Part shown: positions 11,136 to 22,340 of the stretch, in pieces
How positions within the stretch are numbered: the stretch's first letter is position 1
Layout: the number at the start of each line of letters is the position of its first letter
Source: Gnetum montanum
Lineage: Eukaryota; Streptophyta; Gnetopsida; Gnetales; Gnetaceae
Reading direction: 5' to 3'
DNA length: 64,000 bases
NCBI GenBank assembly: GCA_015680685.1
Contig: MNCI01017629.1
Span: forward strand, 526,702 to 590,701
The notes under the pieces: model-generated
What the model was told of the DNA's origin: nothing
What the model saw: the letters and a program-made list of their open reading frames with translations, nothing else
The model's database searches: none
Position numbers and translations under genes: made by a program

Positions 11136-12557
11136 GAATCCCATTAGAAATTCTTCATTATAGTAGAGAAGATCCTTGATTTTAAAACCCAAATGAAATT
11201 TCAGATTTAATCATATTTTCATGTATTAGGGCTTTCAATCATAGTGATTCTTTTTACTAACATTTCAAAGATCATGATGAGAGAGTTATTTTATAACATT
11301 TATGACATGTATATGGACATTAGCACATTTAGCACTTTAGGTAATGAGATAGTTATTACAATATCTCTCAATTTGATCAATGAATTTTTAGGGTTTGATG
11401 CATTAATGATACATAGATTATGGATGAATGTACTTACCAACTATTAATTCTAGTTTCTAGCAACTAAACTTTTTTAAACCAACCTATGAAAATTTGTTTT
11501 TGATGACTATTGATCTTTGGTTCCACTATGATATGGATAGCTTCAAATAGCTATAGTTGAATTTTATGAGCTAATGGCTTGCTATGTATGCTTATTCTAA
11601 ATATTATTTAATTGTAACAATAGAATGAAAATAACTAGTTTTCTACTTTAGAAGGCACTTAATAGTACCATGACTCTTTTAGCTTCTAACTATGAGAAAA
11701 ATGGATTTTTCATAACGTAATAATTATTGAGTTCTAAAATGCTTATCAAATTCAATAGTAAAATAATAGCCATTCAGAATAATGCTAAAAGAGATCTTAC
11801 ACCATCTATTAATGTTCTTTCCAAAAATTAATGAAATTGCAAGAAGAATTGTAAATAGAGCTATGACTTCAAAGAAAGTTTCAACTTATTAATTGGGTAA
11901 GATGTTAATTAAATAGTAATAATCCTACACTAAATCCATCTTAGAATAAACACTTAATTAAGTTATTTAATTCCATGAGTAAAGCAAAAGCAAGTTAAAC
12001 CTTTAAAACATTTTTAGAGAAAAGAACCTACTTCAAAGCTATTAAATACTACTTCTAATGATTAAGTTAAATAGCTAAATATTTTTCTAACCTAGAAAAG
12101 CAAACCAAAGATCAAATCACAGAAATGAAAACTAAAAAAATGTGAAAACCTAATTTAGAAATTCATTATTTACAAAATTCTTCTTTTAGCTTCTCTTTTT
12201 TTATTTACTATGCTCTTCCTACATCCCTTTCCCTCCTCCTTCCCCCTCTCTTGCCTCATGCTCCACCCCTCTGCCCCACACTACAAAAACAAATTAAGCT
12301 TCTTTTTATAATCTAGCTTGGATAATTACAATGGTTATGAAATATTAGTGCAAAAATTTAAGGAAAACAAATTTTAGGAATTAATTAGCCTTCAACTAAT
12401 AGTTGTGATATTTTTCCATAAATATATATAGTCTTTAGGCCAACTTTGGCTATTTTAATTTGTTTTGGCTTAATCATTGCATGACTTATTCTACACTTCA
12501 ATTTTCTATACCTAGTTCTATTATGAAATTGATTATTTCTTCTAAGATAGTTCCTAC
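11136..12557. other. Unassigned AT-rich flank of element B
   Basis: No coding or repeat identity is supported. A pyrimidine-rich tract of about 65 bases at 12222-12287 stands out against the AT-rich surroundings. Confidence 0.4.
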
Positions 12558-12562
12558 AATAG

Positions 12563-13359
12563 TGATGAGTGGCAAGGTACCCCTACACTCAACCATACGA
12601 ATACGAGTGTCTCACGCACAATCCAATCGAACTACAAGGACTAAGTGCTTATGCACCTTAATGAAACACTTAAGGTTAATCAATTGTTGTCCTCCTAAAC
12701 TTACTTGTATTGTCACGGTTGTATGGTTAAGTAAGCTTGGGGTATATTATTTTTATATATTTTATCTTTGTAACACCTATGCTAATAGGGAGAGGGTGAA
12801 GAGACTAAGTGACTAACTTATATTAACTATTCACTAACTAAGTTCTAATTGTCCTAGCACCAGTATCTATTCCCACTTGCCACACACATCCTAAACCAGT
12901 GCAACACTGCTAGGATTACCAAATGCTATTCGTTATTGGGTTACCAAGCATTACACACGTGCTCGAAGTGGTCGTACTGAATGCACTTAACTAGGAGAGT
13001 TAAGGGTTGAGAGAGATTAATTATCTAGGAAAGCATTTAAACATTTAACAATAATTAAATCCTATTTAGCTTAGTCCATATGTTTCAAGGTTTATGAGAA
13101 AGTTCATCTTTATTGTCGTACAAAAATGTGTGCTCAAGTACAATTTGCTCGAATAAAGATCCATTCACTTTGAGACTCCTACTGGGGACACATGGAAATT
13201 ATTCTAACTCTAGAATGGTAAAACTACTATAGTTTGGCTAATGATCTAGATCTAGATGGAGAAACAAGGGAAAGTTGCATCTTATTTATAGACATGATAG
13301 TGGGCCACGATATCATGTACGTGATATCATAGGGGTCGACGCAATATCGTGGCTCATCA
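12563..13359 (-). repeat. 3' LTR of element B (797 bp)
   Basis: In plus coordinates it starts TGATGAGTGG and ends GGCTCATCA. The U3 end (13290-13359) holds dyad motifs such as GATATCATGTACGTGATATC, and a TATA box lies next to them on the minus strand (ttatttata at about 13281). The polypurine tract follows directly at 13360. Confidence 0.93.
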
Positions 13360-13376
13360 TACCCCCATGATTGAAT
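13360..13376 (-). promoter_or_regulatory. Polypurine tract of element B
   Basis: On the minus strand CAATCATGGGGGTA abuts the 3' LTR. It is the same tract as in A, C and D. Confidence 0.8.
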
Positions 13377-15178
13377 GAAAACTCATCCTCAAGTTCCTTA
13401 CAAAATATTGGGAAGGTATGGGATTATTGACTTGAATGATACTAATGGTGAATGGGGTGAAATTTGAACGGATCATCATTACAATACATGACAAATTAGT
13501 GTTCATGAAAACAAGAGTGAACACTATACACATTTGACATCTAGCCTTATTTGGCAGCTGAGAGAGAGGAGAGAAGAGAGAGAGAAAAGAAGAAGTCTAT
13601 TGCTGTCAATGCCAAGATTGCGTCTTTCGTTGTTCATCTAGAAGCACATCATCAATTTTGTTCCTTGCATAACTACTTCAGCATTAGTCCATTTCAAGTG
13701 TTTCCTCCAGATCCAATCCATGGTTGTATGATTGCCATTTGCACACACAACACAATCTGATATTAGAAAGGGTAAATGAATCACAATGCAGTTAATACTT
13801 TGCCTCAGTGTAAGGTCCATTGGCTAAGTTGTGATATGGCTAATGCGGATTTGGAGATATAATACTGGTGACTACCCAAGGTGTAGGGGTTAGGAGAAAA
13901 TTGAAAAAATTGGACCAAGACCCCCATGACTGAGAGTGAACCTCCGGTAGTGAGAGAATGGAAAAAGACAAGGAATAAGAGAGATGGAGAAAAATAAACA
14001 ATGGCAATGCTAATAAAATGGATGTCAAAGATGGATATGAACAAAATAAATGATGATTGCGAAAATTTTTAAGGGAAAGAAATTAACGGATGCACCAAAT
14101 AGGAATGCTAGTGGATCCTCCCCAAAGTAGGCTTATGCCCTTAATGCCCTAGCAATCCCACATTCAAAGAGTCTGTAGGCCCTAGAAATGTCATTTGGAA
14201 GAAAGAGTTAAATTCTTAACCATAAGAGTTTACCAAAAAGAAAATAATGCATCAACCAAAATATGGACTATTGATACAACCAACAATGAGGTGAAAAAAT
14301 GGAGAAAGAAGGATGGACTATTAATGGTTAATGTGATTTAGTAGATCTCATTCCAAATTCAGCCTCAAACAAACCACATCTAGTGACTTCTCATTAATAC
14401 ATTCGGCCAATCCATCCACTTGAAGTAACAAGAATGATTCCACCAAAGAGTCATCACCATTCCAACGAAATGAAAAGGGAAAAATTAGGAAGGACCTTAG
14501 TTAGAGGGAACATGTTTATTTAGTTCCATAACCAGTGCTCATAGCTGAAATGATTATTTCATCTAAATGGTGTGCTTTGAATTCTCACATTTTTTTTTGT
14601 GTTTTGCGTGAGAACCACACCATGTGAAGACTTATTATTTTTATTAGCTCAAATTCTTGATAATGGAGCAACATCAAAATGGTAAGGAAAACCCAAGAAG
14701 GAAATATCCAAGCACCCAAGAGAATGGCCAACACAAATGCATCAAGTTCCCTTGAAGCCACACCCTTTTCAGTCCTTGAGTCCTTCCTTAGTTTGAGAAA
14801 TGCCTAGTCACCGATTCGTTGATAGTTCTTATTATTTAAGTAAGGGAACTGTACAGTTCTAAGCTAAGAGAGATCATAGAAATTCATGGATGCGTGGATG
14901 ACATGGACTCATTGCTTGTTATATCAAAAGAACCATACCTTAGTATCAACATCATAACTTAAAGGTAAAAACCAAACATTAGCAATCAATGGAATACAAT
15001 TCATACCACCATGGAGCACTTATTAGGTGACAAAATTTACAAATAAACAAACAAACACAAAAATAAATAAAAGAATATAAATGATGTTCCAAAAAAAAAC
15101 AAGAAAAGTTAATGAAATTTGTAAAACAAAAATGTGTAAAACAAAAACTTAAAAAAAGGAACTAAGGGCTGTGATTGA
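13377..15178 (-). other. Long non-coding 3' internal region of element B
   Basis: This corresponds to 2034-3640 of A. It holds a purine-rich GA tract at 13560-13592 and a third polypurine-like motif, CAGTCATGGGGGTC, at 13921-13934 (minus). Several small open frames on both strands show no known motif. Confidence 0.7.
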
Positions 15179-15260
15179 TCAGCATAGGTGGCCATCTCCC
15201 CCACGACTGAATTGAAAGGGAGAGATCCAAAATAATGAGCACTTGTTTGAATTTTTTAGA
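15179..15260 (-). pseudogene. Residual pol C-terminal codons (element B)
   Basis: Minus-strand codons end in RGGDGHLC and a stop at 15179-15181, matching the ends of A, C and the integrase frame of D. The purine run at 15195-15212 lies within them. Upstream the sequence joins directly to protease-side sequence. Confidence 0.72.
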
Positions 15261-15469
15261 GGTGTCCAACTTCTCCCAATTGATATTTTCAGGTTAAGGA
15301 TTGCAAGTTGGCAACACTCTTACTCCAGTGTATCTATGCTTTTGACATGAGCACAAGTTGTTCCCCTAGTTAGCTCCATGCATGTTGGTAAGTTGCTCTT
15401 TAGATCAACTATCAACCATGGGGTGTTTTTGTATTGTGTGGTTGCTACATATAGGTACTTTTGTATGTT

Positions 15470-16030
15470 AATTTATTGTGCACACTGGTTGCATGCAGGA
15501 AATGTTGAGCATTCCTGTATGCAATCACACCCTATATCACTGTATGTGATGCATGGAAATTTCTTCCTCTCGATCTTCCCAAAAGTATTTTCCTTAGATA
15601 TTTCCAGGGAAAGATCATAAATTCCTAGGAATGTGTTTATGGTACTTAGCCATGCCCTTCCCATTATTATTGGGAAGTCCCCTTTGTCACTATTTACTTG
15701 TATCAGTAGGAAATCAGCTAGGTATGACCAACCACACATAGTGGTAACAATGTCCTCCACCAGTCCCAAGGGAATAGTGATGGACTAGTTAGCCAGCTCT
15801 AAGCGAATGTTGCTCTCTTTTAGTGGGGGTAGGTTCCAGGCTTTATCCATATCTTGTGATATTAAGCTGACTCCGGAACCTGAGTCTAGAAGAGCTTTAC
15901 ATGGTTCGTTCCCAATGAGTTGGAGATAAATTAAAGGACTTCTAGGATTAGAGAATTTCTTGGGAAGGTGGCCCTCCTTAATCAAGTCAGTGATGGTATG
16001 TGTTAACATAATCGTGTGTGTTTAGATCTA
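15470..16030 (-). pseudogene. pro: Aspartic protease region (element B)
   Basis: This is the best-preserved protease in the window. The active-site loop, at about 15860-15900, reads ALLDSGSGVSLIS, so the D-S-G triplet is intact. The downstream motif IMGRAWLST lies at about 15640-15665. A stop near 15785 splits the domain into two open segments (15785-16009 and 15473-15769). An N-terminal LTHTITDLIKEGHLPKK-like segment matches the equivalent in A, C and D. The enzyme would process gag; as it stands the frame is interrupted. Confidence 0.87.
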
Positions 16031-16552
16031 TTTTTGATTTGAAGGGAGCTCTAAAGCCTTATTTTATGGAGAAGCGTTCAAAGGCTTGACTGCTTGTGGT
16101 TGTGAGAGCTTGTTTGGACTGTTGGTTTTGAAGAAAGGTCTTCTTTTTGTGTAGTTTTCAGAACCAAAAATGGGTTGAAGGTTCACAACTCTTGTAGAAT
16201 TGTGTTGCTGTGGTTGAGTGGGGAGTTCCCCTTGCATTGCTGGAGCGGGTGGTAATGGAGCTATCAGTGTGAGAGATGTGGATGGATTTGGAGGATGGCA
16301 TGTATGTGGTGTGTCTCCCCTAGGAGAAGGAGTCCTATAATACTCCCAAGCTTGGTAGTGACGTCATGGTGTAACGTGATCAACAGAGTCAGGTGGAGAG
16401 ATAGGCTGCTGCACATAGTAGCCATATGGATATGGTTGTCGGTAAGGATATTGTTACCTTGGTAGTGGCATCCCCCATGACTATGGGTATTGCCAATGCT
16501 AGTGTTGCTCAATAGGTTGTGGTAGAGTTCCACTAGGGTAATACATTAATGG
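16031..16552 (-). other. Proline/glutamine-rich gag-protease linker (element B)
   Basis: A low-complexity linker between zinc knuckle and protease, with stops in all frames. The same region in A (660-1118) and C (32160-32700) is also rich in H, Q, S and P codons. Confidence 0.5.
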
Positions 16553-18543
16553 TTAGTGGAACTTCCTTAGCTTACCTTGGGGATAAGGTAACCATTGGGG
16601 TGCTTGCCATTTGTAAAGTCTTGGGTTAAGTGCATACACCCTAGACTCTTGCAGATGTGAGATTACTAGGCAACATCCCTTAGGATGGTCATATTGGCAT
16701 ACCTCACATCCACCGTCATTGTTCGTATTAGAATCCACAACCTCTTCGGTGATAGACATTTTACCCTTACCTTTGTTACGTGCATGGTCCAAATCCATCT
16801 TTTTCTTTTTGTCATAGTCACTACCTCGCTCCTTAGAATCCTCTATGATTTTTAGAATGGTTTCAAATCTACTATCTAAGGATTCTCACATTTGTTCTAC
16901 CTTTACTGACACTTCTGTTAATTTTTGGAGTGGCAAGGTTTTCCTATGCACTAGCTCTTCGAGTGATGACTCTTCCTCCTCCTCACAGAATCTCACTTCC
17001 TTTTTTCAGAGGAAAGGATCATAGTTGTACTCTTCTACATGTTCTCTCTTACATAGCTCTCCTTCTTCCTTGGCTACTTGTTCCAACAATCTATGGACCT
17101 AATGGGACCTAAGCTCTAATAATCTCCCTTGGGCATATGTTCCAAGGGTTCTCCTAGTTTCATGCCTAAGTCCATCTATTAGATGGTGTAGTTGATCTTG
17201 CTACAAGTAACCATGGCCTACAAAACGATGTAACAGTGCATAATATCAGCCCATGGTAGCATCCAAGGATTCATGATTTTGTTGCTTCCATCCTTGGATT
17301 TTCTTTCATAGGTTGGACACTCAGGAGTATGTTTGATACTTATCATTAAATAGTTCTAGCATTGTACTCCACATCCTAATGGTTTCCAATTCTAAGGATT
17401 GGTACCAGCTTTTCGCTTCCTTTACTAGTATCCTTGGGAACAACTTTAGTTTTTTTCACTCATTTTCTATGTTCTGCAAGGCACATGCATCATGGAATTC
17501 TTGTAGATGATTTTGAGGATCAATGTTCTATCCCCCCTCAAATTGTAGGATGTTATTCATATCTAACCTCGTGATCTTGCTATCTTTTTGGTGCCTTGTA
17601 GGAATTCTCATAGCCTCGGTGATGTCTAACATGCTTCGGGTTGCAAGTAGGGGTTATTCATGGTCATTTCTTTCATAGAATCTATGATTTCTACACGGTT
17701 CCCTACTTACCCTTCTTCCATGCCTTGATCCTTTCGAGTGCCCTCATCCTTGCTCTCTACTCTCTTGTCAAGGTTTCTCACTCTATTTACCCTTGTCCTC
17801 ACGATTAGATTCTTTATGAATGCATCATGATACTGAAGGAGAGGGTGAATGTGATGATGAAGGGGAAGAAGAAGGAGAACCATCACCATGAAAATGTTTC
17901 CTAAATTCTCTTTGGTGGTCCCTTCCCCGATCATGATGACGATTGGAATGCCCGCCCTTATCATATGTTTGTGTTCCCTCATTGAACACTTGGTGTTCAT
18001 GGGGATCAGAACCAGGATTGTGAATCATGGTGTGAAGGTTATGATACACCACCTTCTCACCATCGTTAGGAGGGGGAACATCATTTTGTGGAGAACCTAT
18101 TGAAATAGGTTCACCACCTTCGATTTCTCTTAAGATAGGTGGAGCGTTATGGAGTCCTTTGCCCTTCAACGAGGTATAGTATCTCTCCTGTTGCAAGTAC
18201 CTTTGACGTTGTGCTTCTGTCAGATGGTAGTCCCTTGCTTGATTCTCGCATGCAATGTATTCAACATATAACTGTGACATGCCTATTCATGCAAGAGCAT
18301 GAAGGAGCATGTTGGGGCTGCTCGGTCTAGAGGTAATACTATGTGACCCTCCAAATCTCTCCAACGTAGTTGCTCATATTGATGGAGAATAAAGGTAAAG
18401 TTGGGTACATATTCATTGTGATGAATATATACCACTCAGAACTATTGAGGAACTGGCGGGTCTTGGTTATATGTGTTGTGACACCAACTATCTTTAGTGT
18501 TGTTCCTAGGCAGTGAAGTGCTCTTGTGTGAAGAAGAAGACAT
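16553..18543 (-). pseudogene. gag: gag (element B)
   Basis: The probable start codon is at 18541-18543 (MSSSSHKST...), about 145 bp inside the 5' LTR. After several stops the capsid-like part can be read: LDMNNILQFEGG, DPQNHLQEFHDACALQNIE and SWYQSLELETIRMW (about 17400-17570), a pattern of the retrotransposon gag family. GTYAQGRLLELRSH follows at about 17110-17145, and the zinc knuckle CEVCQYDHPKGCC at about 16680-16720. Multiple stops and shifts make it non-functional. Homologous, position by position, to gag of A, C and D. Confidence 0.85.
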
Positions 18544-18670
18544 TTTTGTCTTATTCAGTGTGCTGTTTACAGTTATCTTATTTTTTCTTCATTAACCCTA
18601 AGGGTTTGCTCTAGCTTCCCAATGATGTGGATGATTTCCTATGTTCTATGTAGTGCACAAACAACTAAGT

Positions 18671-18688
18671 CCTTAGCAATGATGCCAA
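18671..18688 (-). promoter_or_regulatory. Decayed primer-binding site of element B
   Basis: Minus strand TTGGCATCATTGCTAAGG directly follows the LTR end. It differs from the better copy in C (TTGGCGCTGTTGCCAGGG) at several positions, mostly C-to-T or G-to-A. Confidence 0.7.
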
Positions 18689-19513
18689 TGATGAGTGGCG
18701 AGGTACCCCTACATGCAATCATACAAATACGAGCATCTCACGCACGATCTAGTTGAACTTTAAGGACTAAGCGCTTACAAACCTTAATGGAACACTTAAG
18801 GTTAATCAATCGTTGTCCTCCCAAACTTACTTGTATTGTCACGGTTGTATGGTTAAGTAAGCTTGAGGTATATGATTTTTATATGTTTTATCTTTTTAAT
18901 GGCTATGATAATAGGCAGAGGGTGAAGAAACTAAGTGAATACCTTATATTAACTATTCAATAACTAAGTTCTAATTATACTAGCACCAGTATCCGTTCCC
19001 ACTTGTGGCACACACCCTAAACCAGTGCAACGCTACTGGGATTACCAAATGCTATTCGTTACTGGGTTACCAAGCGTTAAACATGTGCTCGAAGTGGTCA
19101 TACTAAATGCACTTAACTAGGAGAGTCAAGGTTTGAGAGAGATTAATTATCTAGAAAAGAATTTAAACATTTAACAATAATTAAATCCTATTTATCTTAG
19201 TCCATATGTTGCAAGGTTTAACAAAAAGTTCATCTTTATTGTCGTACACAAATGTGTGCTCAGGTACAACTTGCTTGAATAAAGATCTGTTCACTTTGAG
19301 ACTCCTACTGTGGGCACATGGAAATTATTCTAACTCTGGAATGGTAAAACTGCTATAGTTTGGCTAAGGGTCTAGATCTAGATGGAGAAACAAGGGAAAG
19401 ACACCTCTTATTTATAGACATGACGATGGGCCGTGATATTGCGTACGCAATATCGCAGGGGCCGACGCAATATTGTGGCTACTATATCGTGTATGCGATA
19501 TCGCGACTCATCA
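18689..19513 (-). repeat. 5' LTR of element B (825 bp)
   Basis: It ends CGACTCATCA before the right-hand AATAG. Its U3 (19420-19513) carries one more dyad unit than the 3' LTR, which accounts for the 28 bp length difference. TATA box on the minus strand at 19407-19416. Confidence 0.93.
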
Positions 19514-19518
19514 AATAG

Positions 19519-22340
19519 CGTAAATTTTCTCATATTCCTTGTTTTATTGGTTTATGTCAGTTATAATCTTTAATGTAACAATTATAGTAGTATCAAGGAA
19601 TTATTTTTTTTTAAAATTTCTCTAATACCTATAGCTATTGTCACTAATTTGTGAGCTCTTATGTCTACTACATCATATTTGGTGTTTTTTCTTTATTTCT
19701 ATGATTTGAATATTTACTTCAATGGCCCATTGTTTCTGGGAGTGGAGCTCAACAATCAATTCTTAAAAGCTAGAGAGCTATATGTAAGATTAGCTTGGAG
19801 CTTTATCCTTTTTAAATTCTTGTAAATTTGGTTATATTAATGTCATTTGGTCCTTTAACTACTTGTACATATGATTTTGTTCTCCAGTAAGGATTTCTTC
19901 ATGGTGAGCAAATCTTTTATTTCTTCATTTTGAGCTTTGGAATCCTCAAGTTCAATCTTTAGCTTTTTAATTTCTTGATTTTACTTCATTATGTTATTAT
20001 TAGCCACTGAGACCATGTCTTTCATCAACATAAGTATAATCTTGAACATATTCTTATGTGACATTACATACCTTTTACTTCGTAGTGGATATTTTTCTTT
20101 ATATGGAAAGATGATACTTGATTCAATCTTTGGCTATGTAGGATTCTTTTGGCTTAATATGATCTTTCCTTCATTTTCCTTCACCTTAAATGTCCTATTA
20201 AGAAATTTCATGAAATAGCTAAATAAAACATCTAAAGTGGTCAAGGCCAAAAATGATGAGCCATGAGTTAAATTTTTAGTTGAATCTCTCTCTTGTTATG
20301 CTTCTATTTTCTATCCCTAACTTCCTAGATTATAGCTTTCCTACTTAGTTGTACTTCTATAAACTCTTCATCATTCAAGGGAAATGTTTTATTAGGAAAA
20401 GTTTCCTTTGATCTATCCAACTTCTAAGAGAAATAATTCTCTTCCATGATTAATAGTTGGTCTTCTATGAATTCTTGTGGTAATGAATGCTACTAATAGA
20501 GGTCTATCATGAGCTCTATCACATAAGGCTTCAAGAAGCATTATTGACAAGCTTCTTTTCTATTCTTCTACTGCTTCTCCTTTTGCTTTGTTTACTTCTT
20601 TGTTATTTCCTCACTAGTATATAACATCTAAATCATATAGCTAATGAGTTTTCTTTATCTTTAATAAGATAGATATCCTACTTGGATAGACTATAAAAAC
20701 ACACTAGCTCATGTATTTTTTAGCCATCTCTGTCATATGATTTGAATTGCTAAATTTCAAAATCTAAACTTGAGTGGATTTTTATTTTTATGTAAATAAT
20801 CACACTTAAGTGGGCTTTCATATATCTATCTTCTTATTTCTAAAGCTACTAAATAAAGTGTAAAGAATCTGGGCAACTTATAAGGTTGACGTTTGAAACT
20901 AGCTATTATTATTACTATGTATCTTATATGTAGAAAAATAGCTTTATAATATTTTTTTTGAATTTCTTTAATAATTTTTATGTTGATCCTTGGTAGAATG
21001 CTTTCCAAAATATACTTCAATAGCATAGAAGAATGTGATTCATTAGAAATTCCAAAACCTCAGTATCTAAATAGTTTTCTTTGGTAAGTAATGGAGATAA
21101 AATCATAGGAGGAGTCTTCTAGATGAGATTCGTGTTAAGATGAGTAGCTTAAAAATATGGGGCTTATCCCTTCTAGCTTAGGAATCTCACTCAGAACATA
21201 ATCTCATATGAAAAAAATTTAATTTAATTGTAAAACTTGCTCATTAATTTTAGATAAGCTATGTTATAGGACATAAATAATGAGTTGTACTAGAAATAAA
21301 ATCCTGTCATTTTCTATTATAGTTATTACCAACATGCTTATTTCTTCAACTATATTGACCTCTCTAATAGAACAAAAATACAAAGATAAAATAAAAATAT
21401 GATAAAAAATATTGTAGTTCATTAATCTTTGGAATTATGTACCTATAACCATAAGCTTTGTTGAGCTTTTATGTAGGGAGTGTGATCACCTTTCTAGTGT
21501 TTAGATGCAAAACAAATGTTTCAAATAGCAGCTAATTCACTTCTTCTATAGTGATGTTTGGCTCTAAAATTTTATATAATTTGTAGATTTTCTTTATTCT
21601 TATGTCATTAAAGTGCTATGGATTACTCTTGAAACATAGCTTGTCTTTTTCATAACTAGTTTTAGCTATAATTATATTTATTTCATCTCTGACCATGTTA
21701 GTTCTCAATTAAAATCCTATTTCATGAATCCATATTTTTCATATACAAGGCATCATTCTTCCATTAATTTAAAAGATTTAAGCCTATGTTTTTTATTTTT
21801 TCATGTTCTTCATTGAATTAAAAAAATTTATCTTCATCCTTTTTGATTAGGTAGTCTCTAACATTGACCCATTATCACAATTGATAGATAGTTAAATTAG
21901 ACAACTGGAGGTACTCTAAGAAGTTGAAACTATCCACAACATGAGATTTCTATATAGTTTCATTACTTTTCTTGTTTGATATTTTTTTAAAAAAAGGTTT
22001 AGAGTTACTATGATAAAATTAGGATGCTATGAATTTTTTTGATACAACACAATCCTATCTCCTATAAGCTTAGTTTTCTTTTACAAAATCTTTGGTAGCT
22101 CTATAATTTGAAGCTTTGAAATTTTCTCTTGAATGGCTATGGTAATTTTTTAGCATTTGGAATAATAGATTTTCCTTAATTCGTTCATGCTTATATAGAG
22201 TATCTACTACATTTGTTATCACTTATCCTTGAGTTTTGACCTTTATTTATTTCTTGAGCTAATCCCATTGCATCAATTTTTAATGATTTTGGTTATAATA
22301 TTATATATTAGGTGAACTAAATAAGTTTAACTAGCTATTA
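19519..22340. other. Unassigned decayed repeat DNA
   Basis: Minus-strand codons at about 19880-20000 give a lysine- and glutamate-rich coiled-coil-like stretch (KIKKLKIELEDSKAQNEE), like the linker of copia gag-pol polyproteins. Nothing more specific is seen. The small open frames at 19991-20218 and 20826-21026 have no known motif. Confidence 0.35.

Larger units (their letters stand above)
12563..19513 (-). mobile_element. Element B: complete gag-protease Athila-like retrotransposon
   Basis: Two LTRs in the same orientation (12563-13359 and 18689-19513) bound gag and protease on the minus strand. The 5-base direct repeat AATAG flanks it at 12558-12562 and 19514-19518, showing a single insertion with both ends intact. 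Both ends carry the TGATGAG/CTCATCA termini. Of pol only the final codons remain. The two LTRs differ at roughly one base in six over the first 110 bases compared by eye, so the insertion is old. Confidence 0.95.

Noticed and set aside
12222-12287. Pyrimidine-rich tract as a polypurine tract of a minus-strand element
   Set aside because: No LTR terminus adjoins it and it is much longer and less regular than the tracts of A-E.
13291-13359. GATATCGC palindromes as a CRISPR array or bacterial operator
   Set aside because: They are confined to LTR U3 regions upstream of TATA boxes in a plant retroelement; there are no spacers and no prokaryotic context.
13551-14044. Overlapping open frames on both strands as possible small genes
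   Set aside because: They lie in the non-coding 3' region of element B, are not conserved as frames in A or C, and show no motif.
17707-18330. Histidine/serine-rich frames on both strands as candidate proteins
   Set aside because: They are frame-shifted or antisense readings of the N-terminal part of gag of element B.
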